Assembly (NCBI GenBank): GCA_025351615.1
Contig: JANXVP010000053.1
Span: 1-21,786, forward strand
DNA: 21,786 nt
Source of the DNA: Ramlibacter sp.
Lineage (GTDB): Bacteria; Pseudomonadota; Gammaproteobacteria; Burkholderiales; Burkholderiaceae_C
Direction: 5' to 3'
The notes beneath the pieces were generated by a model. It was not told where the DNA came from. It made no database searches and was given only the letters and a program-made list of their open reading frames with translations. Both the position numbers and the translations under genes were made by a program. Every line of letters starts with the position of its first letter. The first letter of the stretch is position 1. This document shows, in pieces, positions 14,917-21,786 of this stretch.

Positions 14917-16242
14917 CTACGTGGTGAGCACCTCGCCGCGCAGCGAATGCGGATTGGTCTGCGTGATGCGCACGTCGACCATCTCGCCCGCAAGCCGGAT
15001 GGGCCCCTTGAAATTCACCACGCGATTGCACTCGGTGCGCCCTGCCAGCTCGGCCGGGTCCTTGCGCGAAGGCCCCTCGACCAGGATGCGCTGCACGGTG
15101 CCCAGCCGGTCGGCGCTGATCCGGCGCACGTTGTCCTCGACCACGGCCTGCAAGTGCTGCAGCCGCTTCAGTTTGACGGCGTGCGGGGTGTCGTCGTGCA
15201 GCGCGGCCGCCGGCGTGCCGGGCCGGGGACTGAAAATGAAGGAGAAACTGCTGTCGAAGCCGACGTCGTCGATCAGGCTCATCGTTTTCGAGAAATCGTC
15301 ATCGGTTTCGCCCGGAAAGCCGACGATGAAGTCGCTCGAGAGCGACAGCCCGGGCCGGATCGCGCGCAGCTTGCGCACGGTGCTCTTGTATTCCATCGCG
15401 GTATAGCCGCGCTTCATCCCCATGAGGATGCGGTCGCTGCCGTGCTGCACCGGAAGATGCAGATGGCTCGCCAGCTTGGGCAGCTTGCCATACGCCTCGA
15501 TCAGGCGCTGGGTGAATTCGTTGGGATGACTGGTCGTGTAGCGGATGCGCTCGATGCCCGGAATCCCGGCCACGTAGTCGAGCAGCAACGCGAAGTCGGC
15601 GATGTCCGCCGTCTCCCCCATCCTGCCGCGGTAGGCGTTGACGTTCTGCCCGAGCAGCGTCACCTCTCTCACGCCCTGGTCGGCGAGCCCGGCAACTTCC
15701 ACCAGCACGTCCTCGAACGGCCGCGACACCTCTTCGCCCCGGGTGTAGGGAACCACGCAGTAGCTGCAGTACTTGCTGCAGCCTTCCATGATGCTGACGA
15801 ACGCGGTGCAGCCTTCCACCTTCGCAGGCGGCAGCTTGTCGAACTTCTCGATCTCGGGAAAGCTGATGTCCACCTGGGGCCGGTCCTCGCGCTGGCGTTG
15901 CTCCAGCATTTCCGGCAGGCGGTGCAGGGTCTGCGGCCCGAACACGACGTCGACATAAGGCGCGCGCGCGATGATGGCGGCGCCCTCCTGGCTGGCGACG
16001 CATCCGCCGACGCCGATCAGTACGCCCTTGCGTTTGAGATGCTTGATCCGTCCGAGGTCGGAGAACACCTTCTCCTGCGCCTTTTCGCGCACCGAACAGG
16101 TGTTGAACAGGATCAGGTCCGCCTCTTCGACATCCTGCGTCGGCTCGTAACCCTGCGCTGCGTGCAGGACGTCCGCCATCTTGCCCGAGTCGTACTCGTT
16201 CATCTGGCAACCGAACGTCTTGATGAAGACCTTCTTGCTCAT
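14917..16242 (-). CDS. miaB: tRNA-2-methylthio-N6-dimethylallyladenosine synthase MiaB
   Basis: 441 residues. A radical-SAM methylthiotransferase that adds the 2-methylthio group to i6A37 of tRNAs reading UNN codons. The N-terminal UPF0004 domain has cluster cysteines Cys12 (TFGCQMN), Cys49 (FNTCSVRE) and Cys81 (GGCVA). The radical-SAM motif is Cys155, Cys159 and Cys162 in [17 protein letters not shown]. The TRAM domain covers about 376-440. Length and motifs are those of full MiaB rather than RimO. The Shine-Dalgarno sequence is poor (GGTGGGGGC just before the ATG). It begins 13 bp after the upstream exported protein gene, so the two are likely one transcript, with the ThDP enzyme and Bug genes following. 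Confidence 0.96.
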   Translation of the reverse strand: MSKKVFIKTFGCQMNEYDSGKMADVLHAAQGYEPTQDVEEADLILFNTCSVREKAQEKVFSDLGRIKHLKRKGVLIGVGGCVASQEGAAIIARAPYVDVVFGPQTLHRLPEMLEQRQREDRPQVDISFPEIEKFDKLPPAKVEGCTAFVSIMEGCSKYCSYCVVPYTRGEEVSRPFEDVLVEVAGLADQGVREVTLLGQNVNAYRGRMGETADIADFALLLDYVAGIPGIERIRYTTSHPNEFTQRLIEAYGKLPKLASHLHLPVQHGSDRILMGMKRGYTAMEYKSTVRKLRAIRPGLSLSSDFIVGFPGETDDDFSKTMSLIDDVGFDSSFSFIFSPRPGTPAAALHDDTPHAVKLKRLQHLQAVVEDNVRRISADRLGTVQRILVEGPSRKDPAELAGRTECNRVVNFKGPIRLAGEMVDVRITQTNPHSLRGEVLTT

Positions 16243-16255
16243 GCCCCCACCCGGT

Positions 16256-16675
16256 TCAGCGGCGGCTGCCGAAGATCAGTGCGAGCAGCTCGTTAAAGCG
16301 CTGAAAGCCGGTCGCACCGTCGGCGCCCGCCAGCTTGTCGTCTTCTTCCGGCGTGAGCACCCAGACCTCGTGGATGAGGCCGGCGGCGTCGCGGCGATAC
16401 ACCACTGGCAGGGCCTGTCCGACCAGTCCGCCCGAAAGCTGCACAAGATTGTTGACGCCGCGGATGCGCGAACCCGGCGAGAGACGGTCGGGCTTGCCGT
16501 CCACAGTGACCTCAGGGGGCGCCGTCACGGTGAGGCGGCCGCGGACCACATCCTTCGGGACCTCGCGCACCAAGCCTTGTGCCATGGCAGCGGATAGCGG
16601 AAGGAAGATCGGCCCGGCCAGGACGGCACACGCGAGGAGCGCCGCCCGGACCCGGCTTTCGGTGCAGCGATTCAT
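16256..16675 (-). CDS. Conserved exported protein of unknown function
   Basis: 139 residues from the ATG at 16675. A signal peptide (about 1-32, with cleavage expected after AMA) leaves a mature protein of about 107 residues starting [14 protein letters not shown]. It is a small beta-rich-looking domain with [24 protein letters not shown] and [22 protein letters not shown] recognise it only as a conserved hypothetical found in Burkholderiales; no catalytic motif is visible. The frame is open to a GTG at 16717, but that would put 14 polar and aromatic residues before the signal peptide. It is the first gene of the miaB operon. Confidence 0.8.
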   Translation of the reverse strand: MNRCTESRVRAALLACAVLAGPIFLPLSAAMAQGLVREVPKDVVRGRLTVTAPPEVTVDGKPDRLSPGSRIRGVNNLVQLSGGLVGQALPVVYRRDAAGLIHEVWVLTPEEDDKLAGADGATGFQRFNELLALIFGSRR

Positions 16676-16780
16676 GGTGTCCGTCCAGAGGCTGTGGAAA
16701 GGAAAGGCAATTGGCACGCGCCAAATACCTTCGGGGTGCGGTCAGTGTACCAAAGGGCTGGTGCCGATGCTCCATCCACC

Positions 16781-16809
16781 TTGCCTGTGGGCACAGTCTG
16801 GTTGAAAAT
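16781..16809 (+). promoter_or_regulatory. Candidate promoter for the divergent membrane protein gene
   Basis: TTGCCT (16781-16786) and GAAAAT (16804-16809) are 17 bp apart, each matching 4 of 6 consensus bases, and lie about 55 bp before the proposed TTG start. Weak match; offered only because it is correctly placed. Confidence 0.3.
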
Positions 16810-16864
16810 TCCGCTGGCCTGCAAACGCAAGGTCGCACCATCACTGCCACACCGGAATCATCGC

Positions 16865-17500
16865 TTGAGCAACACCTTTCCAGAACAAGAATCCCCTGTG
16901 ACTTTGCGGGCGGCCAGGGAGTTGGGCGCGCGTCCGGCGCAGCAGGCACCGGCGCCGGTGGCCGAGGCAGCCGCCCAGGCCACCGCATCGTTTCCGCAGG
17001 CCACGCAGCCGAACGACCGCCCGGGGCAAGCGGTCAAGGACGGTGACGGTGGGCAGGCCACCTTGGGCTTGACGGTGGCAGCGGTCGCTGTGATCGCCAG
17101 TTTCGGGTGGATTTTGAGACGACGTCAGAGGATGGCGCAGCCCGCAGCGATGGGAACAGGTTCCCAGATTGCCGCGGAGTCGCTGGAGATCGAGGCGCCG
17201 GTTGCGCCACTGCGCCCGGAGGTCTCTGCGTTGCTGGGCGTGCCAGGGAAGAAAAAACTGATCAAAGTGTTGTTCTGGGGGCGGTCGATTGCCGGCGCTT
17301 CGGCGCTCCTCGCGGCCATTGCCATCGTTGTCTTCTGGGCCATCGAATTTACCGACGTCGGTGCGGGCGAGACCGGCTTGAACGTCCCGCTGCTGGTTGG
17401 CGTGGTGGCGGGGTGGACGGCCTACTGGGGGTGCGGCCGTCTTGCCAACATGCTGTATCGCTCCGTCTTCAACCGCAACCATCCGGAGTTCACGGACTAG
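16865..17500 (+). CDS. Small membrane protein of unknown function
   Basis: 211 residues if translation begins at TTG 16865 (SNTFPEQESP follows). No ATG exists in frame until after the first membrane segment; GTG 16898 is the alternative start. Visible parts are an Ala/Pro/Gln-rich region (20-65), a hydrophobic segment (66-84) ending in a basic RRRQR, a second low-complexity stretch, then two hydrophobic segments (141-161 and 173-190) and a basic tail ending NRNHPEFTD. I do not recognise the family. It is transcribed away from the miaB operon and converges on the antiporter gene. Coding use is consistent with neighbours, so I believe it is a gene, but the start is uncertain. Confidence 0.65.
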   Translation: MSNTFPEQESPVTLRAARELGARPAQQAPAPVAEAAAQATASFPQATQPNDRPGQAVKDGDGGQATLGLTVAAVAVIASFGWILRRRQRMAQPAAMGTGSQIAAESLEIEAPVAPLRPEVSALLGVPGKKKLIKVLFWGRSIAGASALLAAIAIVVFWAIEFTDVGAGETGLNVPLLVGVVAGWTAYWGCGRLANMLYRSVFNRNHPEFTD

Positions 17501-17520
17501 GGGCGCCCCCAAATTCGCTG

Positions 17521-17565
17521 CCTGCCAATGCAACCGACTCGCGAGGTGAACGACCCATTGGCGGG
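17521..17565. repeat. Inverted repeat between convergent genes
   Basis: CCTGCCAATG (17521-17530) and CATTGGCGGG (17556-17565) form a 10-bp stem with one G-U pair around a 25-nt loop. It lies between the stops of the membrane protein and the antiporter. There is no U-tract on either side, so its role as a terminator is unproven. Confidence 0.4.
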
Positions 17566-17619
17566 CGAGAGCTCATTGACTGAATCATTGCGCCAGCACC
17601 TGACTCACCAAGTGCGATG

Positions 17620-18885
17620 TTAGAACAAGAGGAATGCAGCTGCCGCTATGGCCGTTGGCAGAAGCGCGCCGAGTAGCAGGCCACCGGCTCCAATGGACTC
17701 GTCAGCGAAGCCGCGCCTGAGCAGCGCCACGCCCGCCGGATTAGGCGCGTTTGCGATCACGGTCAGGCCTCCGCCTGCGACCGCACCGGCAACGAGCATG
17801 TATTTCGCTGGGTCGGTGATGCCGGTGATCTGAGACCCGAGGTAGGTCAACGCCGCGTTGTCGGTGATCCCGGTCAAGCCGAGCGCTCCGAAGAACAGTG
17901 CGAGAGGTCGGAGACTTGAAACGATGGGTTGGAGCCACCAGCTCTGCAAACCCCCGAGGACAACCAGCCCGGCGAGGAAGAAGCCGACAAGGAGAGCCTC
18001 TCTGATGACCAGCGGACTTTGGTGTCGCTCATACGCTTGCGTGAAGGCAAGAAACATCAGTAACAGCGCGAGAAAGGCGACTGGATGATGCGCCAACATG
18101 ACTACGCCGACCAATGCTCCGATGTGGACTATGACGACAGGCATCGGCACACGACCTTGCGGTTGATCGTCGAGCGCGCCGTCGTAGTCTGGCAAATGGC
18201 TGCGCAAAGTGAATGCAGCCATCGATGCGTTGAGCAGCACGGCAATTGCGGCCTTCCAGCCAAAGTGGGACAGCATAAAAAAGCTATCCCAATTCCAAGT
18301 CGATGCGACCATCAGCACCGGGGGCGCGGCATACGACGTAAGAGTGCCGCCGATGGACACATTGACAAAGAGGACTCCGAGAGCGAAATACTTGGTGCCT
18401 TCCGGGACACCTGTCCTGAAAACGATTGGCGCCAGCACGAGGGCTGCGATAGTCATCGCGGCGGGCTCGGTGATGAGTGAGCCAAGCAGCGGCACAACGC
18501 AAAGACCCAACCAGGCGAGAGCCAGTCGATTTGGAACTGGCGCAAAACGGGCCAGGACGTTCATGGTGCTGACAACGGTTTGCAGCACGGGCCGCGACGC
18601 GGCGACAACTATGACCACGAACACGAACAGGGGCTCTGTGTAGTTCCGTGACTCGGCGTAGCTGAGGGCGGTCGCTCCGCCACCGAGCACAGCCATGGCA
18701 ACCACGAGGACGATGGCCCAGAACCCGAACACGACCTCGACCTCTCCCAAGAGGTGCAACAACCCTGCGTGGCGTGGGAAGCGATGGGCGAGCCGTTCGA
18801 ACTGTTTGGCTGCGAAGGTGTGGGCGAGCGCGACGGCGAAGATGGCCGCTGAGAGGTACTGAATCGACTCGGAAGCGTCTGGCAT
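17620..18885 (-). CDS. Putative Na+/H+ antiporter (PF07399-type membrane transporter)
   Basis: 421 residues with ten or more hydrophobic segments across the whole length. Two inverted half-domains show matching signature turns: ITEPAAMTIAALVLAP with SIGGTLTSYAAPPVLM in the first half, and GLTGITDNAALTYLGSQITG with VIANAPNPAGVALL in the second. The paired TEP / TDN motifs resemble the ion transporter superfamily and the 'putative Na+/H+ antiporter' family; actual ions are unproven. AGGAGG lies ten bases before the ATG. It is a single-gene unit between a convergent gene and a tRNA. Its base composition looks somewhat less GC-rich than its neighbours, so acquisition is possible. Confidence 0.85.
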   Translation of the reverse strand: MPDASESIQYLSAAIFAVALAHTFAAKQFERLAHRFPRHAGLLHLLGEVEVVFGFWAIVLVVAMAVLGGGATALSYAESRNYTEPLFVFVVIVVAASRPVLQTVVSTMNVLARFAPVPNRLALAWLGLCVVPLLGSLITEPAAMTIAALVLAPIVFRTGVPEGTKYFALGVLFVNVSIGGTLTSYAAPPVLMVASTWNWDSFFMLSHFGWKAAIAVLLNASMAAFTLRSHLPDYDGALDDQPQGRVPMPVVIVHIGALVGVVMLAHHPVAFLALLLMFLAFTQAYERHQSPLVIREALLVGFFLAGLVVLGGLQSWWLQPIVSSLRPLALFFGALGLTGITDNAALTYLGSQITGITDPAKYMLVAGAVAGGGLTVIANAPNPAGVALLRRGFADESIGAGGLLLGALLPTAIAAAAFLLF

Positions 18886-19095
18886 GGTCGAGAAACCTCC
18901 TGCGAGGCGGCCCGACCTACGCGATTCCTGCTCGCCTCAATGCGACGCGAACACCCTGCGGTAATGTTAACTTACGGCTCACGTGGCGCCTGCCGCCGCG
19001 CCGCGGCAGACGGCATCTACTGCGTCAGGATCCGGTGCCCGCAGGGATCGCTTGCTGCTTTTCCGGCTTCGGCCACCACCGGCGCCAGAAGGAGG

Positions 19096-19127
19096 AAACC
19101 CGCCCCAACGATTGCTGGTGCGGGTTT
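19096..19127 (-). terminator. Terminator downstream of the tRNA gene
   Basis: AAACCCGC and GCGGGTTT form a perfect 8-bp stem (19096-19103 with 19120-19127), with CCA/TGG extending it inside. It lies ten bases after the tRNA CCA end on the minus strand. The following U-rich part is short (TTT then CCTCC). The rest of the 251-bp gap up to the antiporter start holds one more GC-rich hairpin at 18990-19009 and no gene. Confidence 0.6.
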
Positions 19128-19136
19128 CGGATGTTC

Positions 19137-19213
19137 TGGTGGCGCTTCACGGATTCGAACCGCGGACCTGTGGATTATGATTCCATCGCTCTAACCGACT
19201 GAGCTAAAGCGCC
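19137..19213 (-). tRNA. tRNA with CAU anticodon, most likely elongator tRNA-Met
   Basis: 77 nt on the minus strand with encoded CCA. The acceptor stem GGCGCTT / AAGCGCC is perfect; the D arm is GCTC..GAGC, the anticodon loop is ATCATAA (anticodon CAT), and the T arm is CGCGG TTCGAAT CCGTG with one G-U pair. The anticodon stem has an A-C mismatch at its outer pair (27-43). CAU also occurs in tRNA-Ile2, where C34 becomes lysidine; the overall wording fits Met better. It is not the initiator, because the first pair is a normal G-C. Confidence 0.93.
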
Positions 19214-19223
19214 CGAGCCCTCC

Positions 19224-19229
19224 ATTATA
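19224..19229 (-). promoter_or_regulatory. tRNA promoter -10 element
   Basis: A perfect TATAAT on the minus strand, about ten bases before the tRNA 5' end, followed by a GC-rich discriminator (GGAGGGCTCG) as expected for stringently controlled stable RNA genes. No good -35 hexamer is visible at 16-18 bp. It lies just beyond the stop of the enoyl-CoA hydratase gene. Confidence 0.6.
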
Positions 19230-19253
19230 TGGCAGGCGTCCGCTGCTCCGCTG

Positions 19254-20033
19254 CTACTGATGGCGGAACTTCGGTTTGCGCTTGCTGACGAAGGCGTCCA
19301 TGCCTTCCTTCTGGTCCGTGGTGGCAAACGTGGCGTGAAACAGCCGCCGCTCGAACATGATTCCGTCACTGAGGCCGCTTTCGAAGGAGCGGTTGATCGA
19401 TTCCTTGGCCGCCATCACCGCGATCCTGGAGAAATCGCAGATCGCCAGCGCCGCACCGAGTGCTTCCTCCATCAACTTGTCCAGCGCCACCACGCGGCTG
19501 ACCAGCCCCGAACGCTCCGCTTCGGCCGCATCCATCATCCGCGCAGTCAGCACCAGGTCCATGGCCTTGGACTTGCCCACGGCGCGCGGCAGGCGCTGGG
19601 TGCCGCCGGCGCCGGGGATGATCCCGAGCTTGATCTCGGGCTGTCCGAACCTCGCATTGTCCGCGGCGATGATGAAGTCGCACATCATCGCCAGCTCGCA
19701 GCCGCCGCCCAGGGCAAAGCCGCTGACAGCGGCGATCACCGGCATGCGGATGCTGCGGATCGTCTCCCAGTTGCGCGTGATGTAGTCGCCCTTGTAGACG
19801 TCGGCGAAGCTGTAGCCGGCCATTGCGCCGATATCGGCGCCCGCGGCAAATGCCTTCTCGCTGCCGGTGACGATCATGCATCCGATCGCCTCGTCCGCAT
19901 CGAAGGCCTTCAGCGCGGCGCCGAGTTCGTCCATGAGGTCGTTGTTGAGCGCATTCAGCTGCTTGGGCCGGTTCAGCGTCACGATCCCGACCTTGCCTGC
20001 TTCGGTGCGTACTTCGATGTTCTGGTAGGCCAT
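19254..20033 (-). CDS. Enoyl-CoA hydratase (crotonase family), PaaF-like
   Basis: 259 residues. Adds water to trans-2-enoyl-CoA; beside paa genes the likely job is hydration of 2,3-dehydroadipyl-CoA or related intermediates late in phenylacetate breakdown. Crotonase signatures are present: [12 protein letters not shown] (first oxyanion-hole strand), [17 protein letters not shown] (second), and the two catalytic glutamates in CELAMM and [19 protein letters not shown]. That pair marks a hydratase rather than an isomerase. AGGAG lies six bases before ATG 20033; the open frame extends 16 more codons without a ribosome site. It is divergent from paaG with 103 bp between them. A TATAGT at 20065-20070 on the minus strand could be its -10, but the -35 is poor. 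Confidence 0.9.
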   Translation of the reverse strand: MAYQNIEVRTEAGKVGIVTLNRPKQLNALNNDLMDELGAALKAFDADEAIGCMIVTGSEKAFAAGADIGAMAGYSFADVYKGDYITRNWETIRSIRMPVIAAVSGFALGGGCELAMMCDFIIAADNARFGQPEIKLGIIPGAGGTQRLPRAVGKSKAMDLVLTARMMDAAEAERSGLVSRVVALDKLMEEALGAALAICDFSRIAVMAAKESINRSFESGLSDGIMFERRLFHATFATTDQKEGMDAFVSKRKPKFRHQ

Positions 20034-20136
20034 CACGGCTCCTGCTTTGCTGTTGCAATCGGCCACTATACCGACCGTCAAGCGGCGGCGCAGCGCCAGA
20101 TTTGCCGATGGTAGAGTGCCAGCTCAGGAGACCCCC

Positions 20137-20940
20137 ATGACCGAACAGACCGTCCTGTATTCCACCCAGGGCGCCGTGGCGCTGATCACCCTCAACCGGC
20201 CGCTGGCCCTGAACAGCTTCACGCGGCAGATGCACGGCGAGCTGTGGCAGGCTCTGGACCGGATCGGCGCAGACCACGCGATCCGGGCTTGCGTGATCAC
20301 GGGAGCGGGACGCGGGTTTTGTGCCGGCGCCGACCTCGCCGAATTCGATTTCGAGCCGGGGCCCGATTTGGTGCGCAGAGCCGATCCGGGACCGGTGATC
20401 GAGCAGGCGTTCAACCCGACCGTGCGCAAGCTGCAGGCGCTGCGCGTCCCGACTGTCGCCGCCGTCAATGGCGTCGCTGCGGGTGCCGGAGCTTCGCTGG
20501 CGATGACCTGCGACCTGGCGGTGGCGGCCGCGGGCGCCAGTTTCATTCAGGCGTTCAGCAGGATCGGGCTGGTGCCCGACGCGGGCGGCACCTGGTTCCT
20601 GGTGCAGCGGCTGGGGCTCGCGCGGGCCCTCGGTGCCGCCATGCTCGGCGACAAGATGAGCGCGGCGCAGGCAAAGGAACAGGGGATGATCTGGGACGTT
20701 GCCGCCGAAGGTGTGGATTGCGTGGAAGCGGCCATGAAGCTCGCGCAGCGGCTTGCCGACATGCCGACGAAGGCGCTGGTGGCGACGCGCCATCTGCTGC
20801 GTGCCGCTGCATCGAACGAACTCGACGCGCAGCTCGACGCCGAGCGCGACGCCCAATCGGCGTTGGGACAGACCCACGACTACATCGAAGGCGTGATGGC
20901 CTTCCGCCAAAAGCGGCCGCCGAAGTTCAGGGGCGCGTGA
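20137..20940 (+). CDS. paaG: 2-(1,2-epoxy-1,2-dihydrophenyl)acetyl-CoA isomerase PaaG
   Basis: 267 residues, crotonase family. Converts the ring-1,2-epoxide of phenylacetyl-CoA to the oxepin form in the phenylacetate pathway. FCAGADLAEF (61-70) and NGVAAGAGASLAMTCD (111-126) give the oxyanion hole. The PaaG-type GLVPDAGGTWFL (144-155) carries catalytic Asp148 where hydratases have a Gly in PGAGG. The hydratase glutamate is replaced by Ala-Ser (GASLAM), as expected for an isomerase. AGGAG lies six bases before ATG 20137; the frame is open 30 codons upstream without support. It is first in a + strand operon with paaI starting one base after its stop. Confidence 0.92.
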   Translation: MTEQTVLYSTQGAVALITLNRPLALNSFTRQMHGELWQALDRIGADHAIRACVITGAGRGFCAGADLAEFDFEPGPDLVRRADPGPVIEQAFNPTVRKLQALRVPTVAAVNGVAAGAGASLAMTCDLAVAAAGASFIQAFSRIGLVPDAGGTWFLVQRLGLARALGAAMLGDKMSAAQAKEQGMIWDVAAEGVDCVEAAMKLAQRLADMPTKALVATRHLLRAAASNELDAQLDAERDAQSALGQTHDYIEGVMAFRQKRPPKFRGA

Positions 20941-20941
20941 G

Positions 20942-21382
20942 ATGGACGCCCGCGCACTCGCCGCCAGGGTGGGCGCGTCGCTGTTCGCGGTGGACCGCGC
21001 CAGCAAGGACTTGCTGAAGATGGAGCTGGTTTGCTGCGAGCCTGGCCGCGCGGTCATGCGCATGGAGGTGCGCGAGCCGATGCTCAACGGCCACCAGATC
21101 TGTCACGGCGGCCTGATCTTCGCCCTGGCGGACTCGACCTTCGCTTTCGCCTGCAACAGCCGCAACCTCGCGTCTGTGGCGGCAGGCGCGAGCATCGAAT
21201 TTCTGCAGCCGGTTCAGTTGGGCGATGTGCTCAGCTGCGAGGGGGTGGAGCAGGTGCTGCAGGGCCGGCACGGCGTCTACGACATGAAAGTCAGCAACCA
21301 GCGCGGTGAAACAGTTGCCATGTTCAGAGGCAAGAGCGCCCAGCTCCGCCGCGCCGTCTTGCCCGGCGGGGACGCGCAGTGA
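20942..21382 (+). CDS. paaI: Hydroxyphenylacetyl-CoA thioesterase PaaI
   Basis: 146 residues, single hotdog-fold domain. PaaI hydrolyses ring-hydroxylated or dead-end phenylacetyl-CoA derivatives and so frees CoA when the pathway stalls. The family motif is NGHQICHGGLIFALADSTFAFACN at 49-72: the HGG turn begins the long helix and Asp64 is the expected catalytic acid. GASIEFLQPVQLGD (82-95) is the second conserved strand. The ATG follows the paaG stop after one base, and its TGA overlaps the paaK GTG by four bases, so all three genes are translationally coupled. Confidence 0.93.
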   Translation: MDARALAARVGASLFAVDRASKDLLKMELVCCEPGRAVMRMEVREPMLNGHQICHGGLIFALADSTFAFACNSRNLASVAAGASIEFLQPVQLGDVLSCEGVEQVLQGRHGVYDMKVSNQRGETVAMFRGKSAQLRRAVLPGGDAQ

Positions 21383-21786
21383 CTGGATTTGCCCTCGAGC
21401 CGATCGAGACAGCCGGCATCGACGAGTTGCGTTCGCTGCAGCTCAAGCGCCTGCAGGCGACCCTGCAGCACGCCTATGCCAATTCGCCGGTGTACCGCGC
21501 CAAGTTCGACGCTGCGGGCGTTCATCCCGACGATTGCCGGGCGCTGTCCGACCTGCCGAAATTTCCGTTGACCGGCAAGAGCGATTTGCGAGACAGCTAT
21601 CCCTTTGGCATGTTCGCGGTGCCGCGCGAGCGGTGCGCCCGCATTCATGCGTCCAGCGGCACGACTGGCAAGGCCACGGTGGTGGGCTACACCAGGAACG
21701 ATCTCGACGTCTGGTCGCTGGTGATGGCGCGCAGCATTCGGGCCAGCGGTGCGCGGCCCGGGGACCTGGTTCATGTGAGCTACGGC
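21379..21786 (+). CDS. paaK: Phenylacetate-CoA ligase PaaK (3' end outside window)
   Basis: The first 136 residues are visible. ATP-dependent activation of phenylacetate to phenylacetyl-CoA, the entry step of the pathway. The start is a GTG overlapping the paaI stop (GTGA). The N-terminus has the typical PaaK helix region LQLKRLQATLQHAYANSPVYRAKFD and LPKFPLTGKSDLRDSYPFGMFA. The ATP-binding P-loop of the adenylate-forming superfamily is SSGTTGKATVVGYT at about 94-107. The reading frame remains open at the window edge. Confidence 0.93.
   Translation, partial: MTGFALEPIETAGIDELRSLQLKRLQATLQHAYANSPVYRAKFDAAGVHPDDCRALSDLPKFPLTGKSDLRDSYPFGMFAVPRERCARIHASSGTTGKATVVGYTRNDLDVWSLVMARSIRASGARPGDLVHVSYG

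Noticed and set aside
18940..19202. Plus-strand frames ending in SRIRTADLWIMIPSL or FEPRTCGL
   Set aside because: These are the well-known spurious translations of the antisense strand of a tRNA gene.
17500..19213. Attachment-site pair flanking an island at the tRNA
   Set aside because: The only shared sequence found between the tRNA and the 17.5-kb region is AACCGACT (8 bp), which is not the tRNA 3' end and is expected by chance. No integrase is present.

Overview
The window is GC-rich chromosomal DNA from a betaproteobacterium of the order Burkholderiales, probably Comamonadaceae or a close relative. This rests on the gene content and order (ccsA-like / PP0621-like / pilS / pilR / ampD, then nrdA / nrdB / histone H1-like), on a Bug-type tricarboxylate-transporter binding protein, and on the alanine/lysine-rich H1-like protein typical of that group. 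It is mostly core genome. I see no phage, transposase, CRISPR or toxin-antitoxin genes. The least explained material is regulatory or repetitive DNA between genes.

Layout. Positions 3-380 (+) hold the end of an FKBP-type prolyl isomerase. Positions 454-5375 (-) carry nrdA, nrdB and then a histone H1-like gene. The nrdA promoter at 5453-5499 has two NrdR boxes 31 bp apart, one over the -10 element and one next to the -35. A second, weaker box pair with the same 31-bp spacing lies about 300 bp upstream at 5756-5802, over the end of ampD. The 256 bp between the pairs is rich in hairpins. Positions 5794-10604 (-) form one tightly packed operon: a CcsA/YpjD-like membrane protein, a small PP0621-like protein, the PilS sensor kinase, the PilR sigma-54 activator and AmpD.

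ffh, the SRP GTPase, is divergent at 10670-12043 (+) and is followed by a 2.7-copy, 40-bp tandem repeat with a palindromic core. Positions 12168-16675 (-) form a second operon: an exported conserved protein, miaB, a ThDP-dependent acetolactate-synthase-like enzyme and a Bug solute-binding protein. A divergent small membrane protein of unknown function (16865-17500, +) and a convergent putative Na+/H+ antiporter (17620-18885, -) follow. Next come a tRNA with CAU anticodon (19137-19213, -) with its own promoter and terminator, a PaaF-like enoyl-CoA hydratase (-), and divergently the start of a phenylacetate catabolic operon, paaG-paaI-paaK (+), with paaK cut by the window edge.

How the genes work together. 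NrdA and NrdB make deoxyribonucleotides under apparent NrdR control. PilS and PilR control sigma-54 promoters, classically those of type IV pili, although no pilin gene is in view. AmpD recycles peptidoglycan. The paa genes degrade phenylacetate through CoA thioesters, with PaaK making phenylacetyl-CoA, PaaG isomerising the ring epoxide, PaaI acting as rescue thioesterase and the hydratase serving later beta-oxidation steps. The ThDP enzyme and Bug protein look like a substrate-capture and catabolism pair riding downstream of miaB; their substrate cannot be read from sequence.
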